Shown here: positions 6,953-13,655 of the stretch, piece after piece
Layout: each line of letters starts with the position of its first letter
Position numbering within the stretch: position 1 is the stretch's first letter
Source: Bacteroidales bacterium
GTDB taxonomy: Bacteria; Bacteroidota; Bacteroidia; Bacteroidales; Muribaculaceae
Assembly (NCBI GenBank): GCA_019415705.1
Contig: DXYS01000084.1
Coordinates: 1-19,149, forward strand
Direction: 5' to 3'
Length of the DNA: 19,149 nt
Program-made: the position numbers and the translations under genes
Notes under the pieces: generated by a model
What the model saw: only the letters and a program-made list of their open reading frames with translations
The model's database searches: none
Told to the model about the DNA's origin: nothing

Positions 6953-8786
6953 AATGTATTACGGAAATTTGACTCCGAAAATCATTGTAAAGAATGATGT
7001 CAAATTCATGGTACCGCTGTATCAGAGACTGTTTGCATGGTCTAAAACGGAGGTGTCGCAGCTACTTTATGACCTCAAATCCCACTTTGAGAAATGGCCT
7101 GATGCAAAATCGTCTGAAATTCACTTCCCATATCATCTCGGTGTTGTAACCACAGTGCCTTTTAAGGAGCGCTATTGCCTTGTAGACGGCCAACAAAGAT
7201 GCACAGTGCTGATGATTATGGCAAGTGTATTCGGAAGAATATCACCCGAATGGAAAGCTTTTTTTGAGAATGGTAGCAGACTTGAATTATTTGCCCGCGA
7301 GGATGATGCAAAATTCCTCAGAGGTCTTGCCGACGGTATCACGCAAGGTAAATATGCCAACGCGTTGATGGCCGAGGCATACCGGGCTATTGAGGATTTT
7401 TTAGCCGAGATGGACGCGGATCAACAAAAAGTTTTCATTGACCGTTGTTTTTCCGGAATCACGATTTTAAACTCGATTTTGCCATCTAATTATTTGCAGG
7501 AGCCGGCATCGTTGAACAAATATTTTGAGATTATGAACTCCGCCGGCGTCAATCTGGAGAAACATGAAATATTAAAAGTATCTTTGCTTAACGAACAAAT
7601 AGATCAAACTAAATTGCTTAAGATATGGAATTTGTGCTCAGACTTTTCCGCGCCTCTTTTGTGTAAGAAAGAAGACGTAAGCGATAAAGAGTATTCCGAT
7701 AAGTATATGGAGCTGCTCTCTCAATCGACCGATGAGGCAATCAATACCATAATACGCTACAATAATATTTCAGAAAGCTCAGAAGAAAACAACGGCCTGT
7801 ACCCGTCAATAGCAGAAATAGACGTAGAGCCACAGGAATTCAACAATCCGTTCGGTGAAAGTAACGAGAGAAGCGTTCTTTCATTCCCGGAGTTCCTTCT
7901 GCTGACGCTTGATATTTACAGGAACTTGAACGGCGACCGGAAGTTCTACAAAGTTGACGAACTTAATGAGCGCTTTAAAGCAAATCTTTTGAATACACCA
8001 ACCGATGTACCGGGATTCTATGAAATGCTTCTGAAATTGCGCATTGCGCTTGATTTCTATGTAATCAGGCGCAAAATTGATGGTCAGGACAGCGAATACA
8101 GTCTCATATACCATGATACGGACAATATGTTTGATAACAATTGTCTTGAACAATATGAAGCGATGCTGTCCGTCTCGACTCCATACTATAAATGGCTGAA
8201 GATAGTGCTTGAATGTGTTCTTGATAATCAAAGCGGCAAAACGTCCGCTAATATTCTCGCTGCATTGAAGGCTTGGGACAACGAGCAACATCCTTATCCT
8301 GCATCGGTTTCGGAACTTAGTTATGGAAACGTTGACAGATATTGGTTCTGGAGACTTGATTATTACCTTTGGGAGCAAATTGCCGGGCCTAAAGAGCCGG
8401 GAGATGAAACGATTGATAGTTATCGCCAAATACGGCCGTATCGTCAGGCTATTCTTGACTACACTTTCCGTACGAACAGATCTATTGAACACCTGCATCC
8501 TCAAAATGAGGCAAACAATACCTCATGGGATAGAGGCGATATTGATTCTTTTGGCAATCTTGCCATGATTTCCCAAAGTTTCAATTCTCAGCAGAGCAAC
8601 GAGGATGTGCACGTAAAGTTCTCACGAGTTGAGACTCAGGCGCGCAACAAGACTTTGCAAAGCATCAAATTACTTAGAATGTATATTTCGGTTAAAGGAA
8701 ATCCGGATGGATGGACTCCGCAGACCGCTAAAATACATGAAGACGAAATGATGAAATTGCTGCATGAATCATATTTAAAACCATAG
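6939..8786 (+). CDS. DUF262-DUF1524 protein (GmrSD-like nuclease)
   Basis: A fused GmrS/GmrD-type protein of 615 residues from ATG 6939, which overlaps the previous gene by 14 nt; TTG 6933 and ATG 6954 are alternative starts. Numbering here counts from TTG 6933. The DUF262 core shows VPLYQRLFAW (27-36), YHLGVV (67-72), VDGQQRCTVL (84-93) and EIMNSAGVNLEKHEILK. The C-terminal DUF1524 HNH-like nuclease shows IEHLHPQ (518-524), FGNLAMIS (540-547) and NSQQSN (551-556), the expected H...GNL...N layout. The family includes the type IV enzyme GmrSD, which cuts DNA with glucosylated hydroxymethylcytosine, and other phage-restricting proteins. With intact motifs it is the likely effector of this operon; target modification is unknown. 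It is the last gene, followed by a stop and non-coding DNA. Confidence 0.9.
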   Translation: MNTNEMYYGNLTPKIIVKNDVKFMVPLYQRLFAWSKTEVSQLLYDLKSHFEKWPDAKSSEIHFPYHLGVVTTVPFKERYCLVDGQQRCTVLMIMASVFGRISPEWKAFFENGSRLELFAREDDAKFLRGLADGITQGKYANALMAEAYRAIEDFLAEMDADQQKVFIDRCFSGITILNSILPSNYLQEPASLNKYFEIMNSAGVNLEKHEILKVSLLNEQIDQTKLLKIWNLCSDFSAPLLCKKEDVSDKEYSDKYMELLSQSTDEAINTIIRYNNISESSEENNGLYPSIAEIDVEPQEFNNPFGESNERSVLSFPEFLLLTLDIYRNLNGDRKFYKVDELNERFKANLLNTPTDVPGFYEMLLKLRIALDFYVIRRKIDGQDSEYSLIYHDTDNMFDNNCLEQYEAMLSVSTPYYKWLKIVLECVLDNQSGKTSANILAALKAWDNEQHPYPASVSELSYGNVDRYWFWRLDYYLWEQIAGPKEPGDETIDSYRQIRPYRQAILDYTFRTNRSIEHLHPQNEANNTSWDRGDIDSFGNLAMISQSFNSQQSNEDVHVKFSRVETQARNKTLQSIKLLRMYISVKGNPDGWTPQTAKIHEDEMMKLLHESYLKP

Positions 8787-8854
8787 TACGACGCAGGCGA
8801 CCGAACTTACCATATTGCCCGATGGAAATCCGTCGTAAATACTCAGATAAAAAT

Positions 8855-8892
8855 ATGCCGCAGAGATACATAAAGCGGTCTCTCTGCGGCAT
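8855..8892 (-). terminator. Intrinsic terminator of the minus-strand secreted-protein gene
   Basis: A perfect 12-bp inverted repeat, ATGCCGCAGAGA (8855-8866) and TCTCTGCGGCAT (8881-8892), with a 14-nt loop. The run of A at 8849-8853 becomes a U tract in minus-strand RNA, giving a good intrinsic terminator 20 nt past the stop of the 8913-9524 gene. The plus-strand side has no U run but may still stop the KAP/DUF262 transcript. Confidence 0.8.
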
Positions 8893-8912
8893 CATATTAT
8901 AATTAAGTTCGT

Positions 8913-9524
8913 TTAGCGTTTCATAACCTTTGTCACCTGTCCGTCAGCTACGCGGACATATAAGCCTGCTTTTAAATCCTCGGCCGGGACTCGCCGTCCC
9001 TGTAAATCGTAATATACCGCAGACTCGCCGGATACGGAGACAACAGGCGCGTCGGTCATCGTGGACGTTGAAACAACACATCTGTTACTCTCATGATTTG
9101 TAAGACGAGGGAAAAATGTGATATTATAGACACCCGGAGAGACTTTTATATATTTACTCTCGTCGTTTGTAATCATTACATCGAAAGATTCCCCCATAAC
9201 AGGCGGTTGGGTAGGGTTGGAGGATGTATAAAACGTATATAAACTTTCGCTATCATCCTCCGCATATAACAGAAAGCCATATTCGATATGCACAGCTTTA
9301 GCAGTAAGTCCCTCAGCCCCCTCAACTGACTCAAGCAATACCTCTCCTTCATAATCATGCGTGCCTGCAATCTGCACCACATGCCCCGATGCATCGACCG
9401 GAACAACATACACCTGCCCGCTGACGGCCCGAGAGTCGTCACCGTCATCGACCTCCTGATTCTGAGCTGAAATAACTCCACATGTAAACAACAATGAGGC
9501 AACAATTAATATCGACTGTTTCAT
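8913..9524 (-). CDS. Small secreted protein with T9SS-like C-terminal tail
   Basis: A 203-residue exported protein. The signal peptide is clear (residues 1-21, MKQSILIVASLLFTCGVISA then Q), which is why I prefer ATG 9524 over ATG 9566. After an acidic linker (QNQEVDDGDDS) there is a beta-rich region of unknown fold (about 30-160). The C-terminus (YYDLQGRRV near residue 171, then GLYVRVADGQVTKVMKR) matches the short tail with YDLQGR and GLY(I/V) found on many Bacteroidales surface proteins. It is related in pattern to type IX secretion sorting domains, which export proteins through the outer membrane. The gene stands alone, divergent from the cation exporter, with its own terminator. The function is not recognisable. 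Confidence 0.75.
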   Translation of the reverse strand: MKQSILIVASLLFTCGVISAQNQEVDDGDDSRAVSGQVYVVPVDASGHVVQIAGTHDYEGEVLLESVEGAEGLTAKAVHIEYGFLLYAEDDSESLYTFYTSSNPTQPPVMGESFDVMITNDESKYIKVSPGVYNITFFPRLTNHESNRCVVSTSTMTDAPVVSVSGESAVYYDLQGRRVPAEDLKAGLYVRVADGQVTKVMKR

Positions 9525-9635
9525 AATGTTTTTTTTGTATTTTGTTTTAATACTAAACGACAACATTTCAATTATTGTTCAATTCAGGATTTGTCTTATT
9601 TTAGTGTAGCGACAACACACAAACAATAATGTTTT

Positions 9636-9643
9636 TATTTTTG
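9636..9643 (+). promoter_or_regulatory. Candidate -7 box for the CDF exporter
   Basis: TATTTTTG fits TAnnTTTG and lies 64 nt before the exporter start codon in the 183-nt divergent gap. No good TTTG -33 element lies 20 bp upstream, so support is weak. I could not identify a matching minus-strand box for the secreted-protein gene. Confidence 0.3.
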
Positions 9644-9707
9644 CATGATAAGCCGTTTGCCAATTATGTAGTAAATTCGCACTGTAATTTTTATTATACC
9701 GGTCCAA

Positions 9708-10619
9708 ATGCCACACTCTCATCAACATCACCTGACAGGACAGCATACAGGCAGCAAATTGTCGCGAACGTTTATGATATGTATATGGCTCAATGTTATA
9801 TATGTAGTAATCGAAGCCGGATTCGGTTTCGCGACCGATTCGATGGGATTGTTATCAGATGCCGGTCATAATCTCAGCGACGTCGCATCTCTGATATTGG
9901 CACTTGTCGCATACAAAGCATCACTACACAGCCCGACAGACAAATACACCTATGGCTTCAGACGCGCGACCGTAAGCGCGTCGGTAATCAACGCATTGAT
10001 ATTATATGCTGCTGTCGCACTAATCCTTTTTGAGAGCGTCAAACGCATGCTCCACCCGGATGCCGTAGACGGCGAAGTGGTCTCGTGGGTAGCGGGCGCA
10101 GGCATAATCATCAATGGTTTCACCGCACTATTACTGATGAAAGACTCTCACCATGACCTGAACGTGCGCGGGGCGTTTCTGCATATGGCTGCAGACACAT
10201 TGGTTTCTGTCGGTGTAGTAGTATCAGGCATAGTCATCAGCCTGACCGGATGGTACATGATCGATCCGCTAATAGGTATTATTATCGCCATACTTATTGC
10301 CGTGACGTCACTGTCTATGCTTAAAGGTAGTCTGAGGCTCGCACTTGACGGTGTGCCTGAGAATATCGACATCAATAAAGTCAAGGACGCCGTCAGAGAT
10401 ACGTCAGGAGTCAGCAGCTATCACCACCTGCATATATGGGCACTGAGCACAACCGAATCGGCTATGACCGTACACGTCATTGTAAACGATACCCGCGATA
10501 TCGACAATGTGATTAAATCCGTAAGAGCTGCCGTCGAGCCGCTCGGTATAACACATGTTACAGTCGAGGCCGAAAGTTCTGCCACAACCTGTGGATGTAA
10601 CGACTCAATCTGTTGGTAA
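9708..10619 (+). CDS. CDF-family cation (Zn2+) efflux transporter, CzcD/ZitB-like
   Basis: A 303-residue inner-membrane antiporter of the cation diffusion facilitator family, which exports Zn2+ or a similar divalent metal against protons. There are six hydrophobic segments (about 22-42, 55-70, 92-112, 125-144, 160-180, 185-203). The two metal-site motifs H54-x3-D58 (DAGHNLSD) and H159-x3-D163 (HMAAD) give the HD-HD pattern of zinc-selective members. The N-terminus is His-rich (MPHSHQHHL), and a cytoplasmic domain spans about 215-303 with YHHLHIW and a Cys-rich end (CGCNDSIC) that may bind metal. It is followed after 3 nt by the split lysO genes. Zinc preference is inferred from the motifs. 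Confidence 0.9.
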   Translation: MPHSHQHHLTGQHTGSKLSRTFMICIWLNVIYVVIEAGFGFATDSMGLLSDAGHNLSDVASLILALVAYKASLHSPTDKYTYGFRRATVSASVINALILYAAVALILFESVKRMLHPDAVDGEVVSWVAGAGIIINGFTALLLMKDSHHDLNVRGAFLHMAADTLVSVGVVVSGIVISLTGWYMIDPLIGIIIAILIAVTSLSMLKGSLRLALDGVPENIDINKVKDAVRDTSGVSSYHHLHIWALSTTESAMTVHVIVNDTRDIDNVIKSVRAAVEPLGITHVTVEAESSATTCGCNDSICW

Positions 10620-10622
10620 CCC

Positions 10623-10901
10623 ATGACAATCATCGCCTTACTTATCGCAGGCATATGCCTCGGGCGGCTGTTGCGGTCGCTCAAAGCCCTGCGCCACCTC
10701 GACAAATCCGCCACACTGACAGTGTGGATACTTATATTTGTTTTCGGACTGACATTAGGAGCAAATCCGTCAATCACAGAAGACATCGGCCGCTTCGGTC
10801 TTAAAGCCGCAGCGATAGCACTAAGCGGCGTGGCAGGCTCCGTTGCGGCAGTTTGGCTCTATTCACGCAAGGCAAATAAACACAATACTGATGAGAGGTA
10901 G
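10623..10901 (+). CDS. lysO: LysO N-terminal part (lysine exporter subunit)
   Basis: A 92-residue membrane protein with three hydrophobic segments (about 2-18, 30-46, 62-80) and the internal motif FGLTLGANPSI. It corresponds to the N-terminal third of E. coli LysO (YbjE; DUF340, Lys_export), a single protein of about 300 residues that exports L-lysine and confers thialysine resistance. Here the family is carried by two overlapping genes: this one ends at 10901, 11 nt inside the next. The split arrangement is common in Bacteroidetes, so I treat it as functional and not as a frameshift. The two products would assemble into one exporter in the inner membrane. Confidence 0.75.
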   Translation: MTIIALLIAGICLGRLLRSLKALRHLDKSATLTVWILIFVFGLTLGANPSITEDIGRFGLKAAAIALSGVAGSVAAVWLYSRKANKHNTDER

Positions 10902-11517
10902 CCTGATTGTACTCTTGCTGTTTATAACGGGGATTGTAGCCGGATTAGCAGGTTTAAATGATGCAATCTCCTTGCCGGCAGAACTGACCGAATGGTTGCT
11001 GTATGCTCTTGTCATACAGATAGGCGTCTCGCTCGGCGCCAACGGCAAAACCGGCGAAATAATCAGACAAATCAACCGCCGCACATTGCTGTTGCCTGTT
11101 CTGACCGTGACAGGCACCCTTGCAGCCACGTTTGCGGTGGCACTGATATGGAGAGAGTGGGGCATCTCCGACTATCTGGCCATTGGCAGCGGTTTAGGCT
11201 ATTACTCTCTGTCATCAGTCATTATCGTAGACATAAAGAAGACTGCAATCGGACTCGACGCAGCCACACAACTCGGGGCTTTAGCCGTTATGGCAAACAT
11301 AATACGCGAAATGATTGCTCTGACTTGCGGTCCGCTTCTGGCCAAACACTTCGGGGCATACACGGCCATATCAGCAGCCGGAGTGACCTCAATGGACGTG
11401 ACATTGCCTATGATAATACGAGTCGGCGGCCGGAAGCTTGCGCCTATAGCCATGATACACGGACTTGTGCTCGAGTTTTCCGTACCACTGCTTGTTACTC
11501 TGTTTGCCGGGCTTTAA
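10891..11517 (+). CDS. lysO: LysO C-terminal part (lysine exporter subunit)
   Basis: A 208-residue membrane protein with about six hydrophobic segments, corresponding to the C-terminal two thirds of LysO. Recognisable blocks are IQIGVSLGANG, GSGLGYYSLSSVII, LGALAVMANIIREM and the end block VTLPMIIRVGG, typical of the DUF340/Lys_export family. I chose ATG 10891 (MRGSLIVLLLF) because it begins a membrane helix and overlaps the preceding gene by 11 nt, which suggests translational coupling; an upstream in-frame ATG at 10843 lies well inside that gene. The substrate is inferred from the characterised E. coli protein. Confidence 0.78.
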   Translation: MRGSLIVLLLFITGIVAGLAGLNDAISLPAELTEWLLYALVIQIGVSLGANGKTGEIIRQINRRTLLLPVLTVTGTLAATFAVALIWREWGISDYLAIGSGLGYYSLSSVIIVDIKKTAIGLDAATQLGALAVMANIIREMIALTCGPLLAKHFGAYTAISAAGVTSMDVTLPMIIRVGGRKLAPIAMIHGLVLEFSVPLLVTLFAGL

Positions 11518-11532
11518 AGATGACTGTATATT

Positions 11533-11562
11533 TAGTAAATTTCCGGGTAGTAAATTTCCGGG
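11533..11562 (+). repeat. Tandem 15-bp direct repeat (two copies)
   Basis: TAGTAAATTTCCGGG occurs twice back to back (11533-11547 and 11548-11562), 54 bp before the dnaN promoter -7 box. A degenerate third trace, ATTTTTCCGG, lies near 11575-11584. It may be a protein-binding array or a simple duplication. Confidence 0.85.
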
Positions 11563-11591
11563 GATGTTTTACATTATTTTTCCGGAGATGA

Positions 11592-11623
11592 TTTGTAGAA
11601 ACAAAATAAAACATCTAACTTTG
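11592..11623 (+). promoter_or_regulatory. Promoter of the dnaN operon
   Basis: TTTG at 11592-11595 and TAACTTTG at 11616-11623, separated by 20 bp, match both halves of the Bacteroidetes housekeeping promoter. Transcription would start near 11630, giving a leader of about 80 nt before dnaN. This is the best promoter in the window. Confidence 0.75.
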
Positions 11624-11708
11624 TATAGTTTACGGCATACCGTGAGCCGGTGTGACTCCAATTATCGTCCGGCCGACATAAATCGTACAAATCTAAAACT
11701 CCAATAAT

Positions 11709-12839
11709 ATGAAATTTAACGTAGCAAGCAAATCGCTCTATAGCGCAGTTTCCTCTGTCAGCAAAGTGATTAACTCAAAAAACGCGCTCACCATCCTTGA
11801 CAATTTCCTTATCGAGCTCAAAGGTGACGTGCTGACAGTCACCGGCTCTGATATCGAAAATGCGCTGACCGCACGCATAAACGTCAACGACGCCGAAGGC
11901 GAGGGACGTTTCTGTATAGGAGCACGCCGTCTTGTCGAGTTGCTAAAAGAGATGCCTGACCAGAACATCTCGTTCACAATCAATGATACAACGCTCGAAA
12001 TTGAGATAGAATATTCGAGCGGCAACTATACACTCGTTGCAATCAGCGGCGACGAATACCCGGCTTTCAAGCCCGACCCCAGCGAGTCAGAGCCTATTAG
12101 CTTCACGGCGCGTACCGAGGAAATCATCCGCGGTATCGACTACACACTTTTTGCGGTAGGCACTGACGACTATCGTCCGATGATGATGGGTGTCTATTTT
12201 GACATCAAGCCCGAGTCAGTGACATTTGTGGCTACCGACACGCGCAAACTCGTCTGCTACAAGACTTCAAATATCACCCCCGGAGTGGAAGGGTCGTGCA
12301 TCCTGCCGGTCAAACCGGCCTCCATTCTCAAGAACGTATTTGCCAAAGACGATGAGATGAAGGTGACCATGACAAGCAAGAATGCTAAAATCGAGAGCGC
12401 GTCGTTTACATTCCAGTGCTGTTTCCTCAACGGCCGCTTCCCTGATTACACAAAGGTCATCCCCCGCAACAATCCATACACTCTGACAGTCGACCGTCTG
12501 ACATTCCTCACGGCTGTACGTCGTGTCGGTGTCTTTGTCGACCCGGCATTCGGACTCGAGAAATTCCGCATGACCCCCGAACGCATACTTCTCAAATCAA
12601 GCGACCAGAGTAACTGCACCAGCGCCCGTGAGTCGGTTCCCTGCTCATTCTCGGGACAGGAGCTTACCATCGGTTTCAGCGCACCGTTCCTCATCGAAAT
12701 TCTCAACACTATCAACACGGAGGATGTGATTGTAGAGCTTTCGGATCCCGGCCGCCCCGGTCTGTTCCGCCCGTCGGAAGACGCAGAGGGGACTGAGCTC
12801 CTGATGCTGCTTATGCCTATGACCGTCGGCGAGTTCTGA
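11709..12839 (+). CDS. dnaN: DNA polymerase III beta subunit (sliding clamp)
   Basis: A 376-residue clamp protein with the usual three-domain length. The dimer encircles DNA and tethers polymerase III and other DNA enzymes. Diagnostic stretches are the N-terminal VSKVINSKNALTILDNFLI, the GSDIENALTARI block near residue 50, the second-domain YRPMMMGVYFDI with FVATDTRKL, and the C-terminal MLLMPMTV. It is the first gene after a clear promoter and heads a plus-strand gene set; a 42-nt gap separates it from the DnaQ-like exonuclease. Placing a clamp gene beside an exonuclease fits joint use in replication or repair. Confidence 0.97.
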   Translation: MKFNVASKSLYSAVSSVSKVINSKNALTILDNFLIELKGDVLTVTGSDIENALTARINVNDAEGEGRFCIGARRLVELLKEMPDQNISFTINDTTLEIEIEYSSGNYTLVAISGDEYPAFKPDPSESEPISFTARTEEIIRGIDYTLFAVGTDDYRPMMMGVYFDIKPESVTFVATDTRKLVCYKTSNITPGVEGSCILPVKPASILKNVFAKDDEMKVTMTSKNAKIESASFTFQCCFLNGRFPDYTKVIPRNNPYTLTVDRLTFLTAVRRVGVFVDPAFGLEKFRMTPERILLKSSDQSNCTSARESVPCSFSGQELTIGFSAPFLIEILNTINTEDVIVELSDPGRPGLFRPSEDAEGTELLMLLMPMTVGEF

Positions 12840-12881
12840 TTAAAAGGCAAACGATATTAAAACCTCAAAATCAAGCTCCGC

Positions 12882-13646
12882 ATGCGTACATTGTCGCTAA
12901 AGCGTCCTATAGTTTTCTTCGACCTCGAGACTACAGGCACAAACATATCACATGACCGTATAGTCGAAATTTCGCTTGTCAAAGTCATGCCTGACGGCAC
13001 TGAAATCGTCAAGACACGCCGCGTCAATCCCGAAATGCCGATTCCGGCCGAAGCTACGGCTATCCACCATATTACAGATGAGGATGTACGTAACGAGCCG
13101 ACATTCCGTCAGATAGCCAAATCATTGGCCCAAATTTTCACAGGGTGTGACATCGCCGGTTTCAACTCAAACCGCTTTGACATACCGCTGCTCGATCAGG
13201 AGTTTCAGCGCGCCGACGTCGATTTTGACTTCGGCAAAGCACGGTTTATTGACGTACAGACCATATTCCATAAGAAAGAGCCGCGTAATCTTACCGCCGC
13301 CTATAGCTTCTATTGCGGTAAAAACCTTGAAGACGCACACAGTGCGTCAGCCGATACGATGGCAACATATGAGGTGCTCAAGGCTCAGCTCGTTCGCTAT
13401 GAAGATTTGCCTCTCGATGTAGCCGAATTGTCTGAATATGCCTGTCAGAATCGCAATGTCGATTTCGTCGGGCGCCTGATTTATGACGACCTGCATCGCG
13501 AGGTAATCAATTTCGGCAAGTACAAAGGACGCGTCGCTGAAGAAGTGCTGAAAGCCGACCCGAGCTATTACACATGGATTATGAACGGTGATTTCACAAA
13601 GAACACCAAAGACGCGTTTACACGTATCAAATTAAGATTAAAGTAA
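12882..13646 (+). CDS. DnaQ-like 3'-5' exonuclease with ExoX-type C-terminal domain
   Basis: A 254-residue DEDDh exonuclease. Catalytic residues are visible as D14 and E16 (FFDLETTG), D100 (GFNSNRFD) and H153/D158 (HSASAD). The HHITDED loop at 62-68 is typical of polymerase III epsilon-like proofreaders. A second, small domain lies at about 205-254 (INFGKYKG, then YYTWIMNGDFT), the type found after exonuclease domains in ExoX-like proteins. It lies 42 nt after dnaN and 9 nt before coaBC, so it is in the operon. It may be the proofreading or a repair exonuclease; I see no obvious internal clamp-binding motif and do not assign dnaQ with certainty. Confidence 0.9.
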   Translation: MRTLSLKRPIVFFDLETTGTNISHDRIVEISLVKVMPDGTEIVKTRRVNPEMPIPAEATAIHHITDEDVRNEPTFRQIAKSLAQIFTGCDIAGFNSNRFDIPLLDQEFQRADVDFDFGKARFIDVQTIFHKKEPRNLTAAYSFYCGKNLEDAHSASADTMATYEVLKAQLVRYEDLPLDVAELSEYACQNRNVDFVGRLIYDDLHREVINFGKYKGRVAEEVLKADPSYYTWIMNGDFTKNTKDAFTRIKLRLK

Positions 13647-13655
13647 CAGCCTACG

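Noticed and set aside
7881..8504. A 207-codon minus-strand open frame opposite the DUF262-DUF1524 gene
   Set aside because: Shadow of a real gene; no domain, no start context, no conserved motif.
8787..8837. Inverted repeat TACGACG/CGTCGTA flanking 37 nt after the last DUF262 gene
   Set aside because: Seven base pairs over a long spacer can arise by chance; no matching repeat seen at the other end of the operon to suggest a mobile unit.
10992..11591. Plus-strand open frame overlapping the second lysO gene
   Set aside because: Arg- and His-rich composition typical of a wrong frame; the LysO frame has membrane helices and family motifs.
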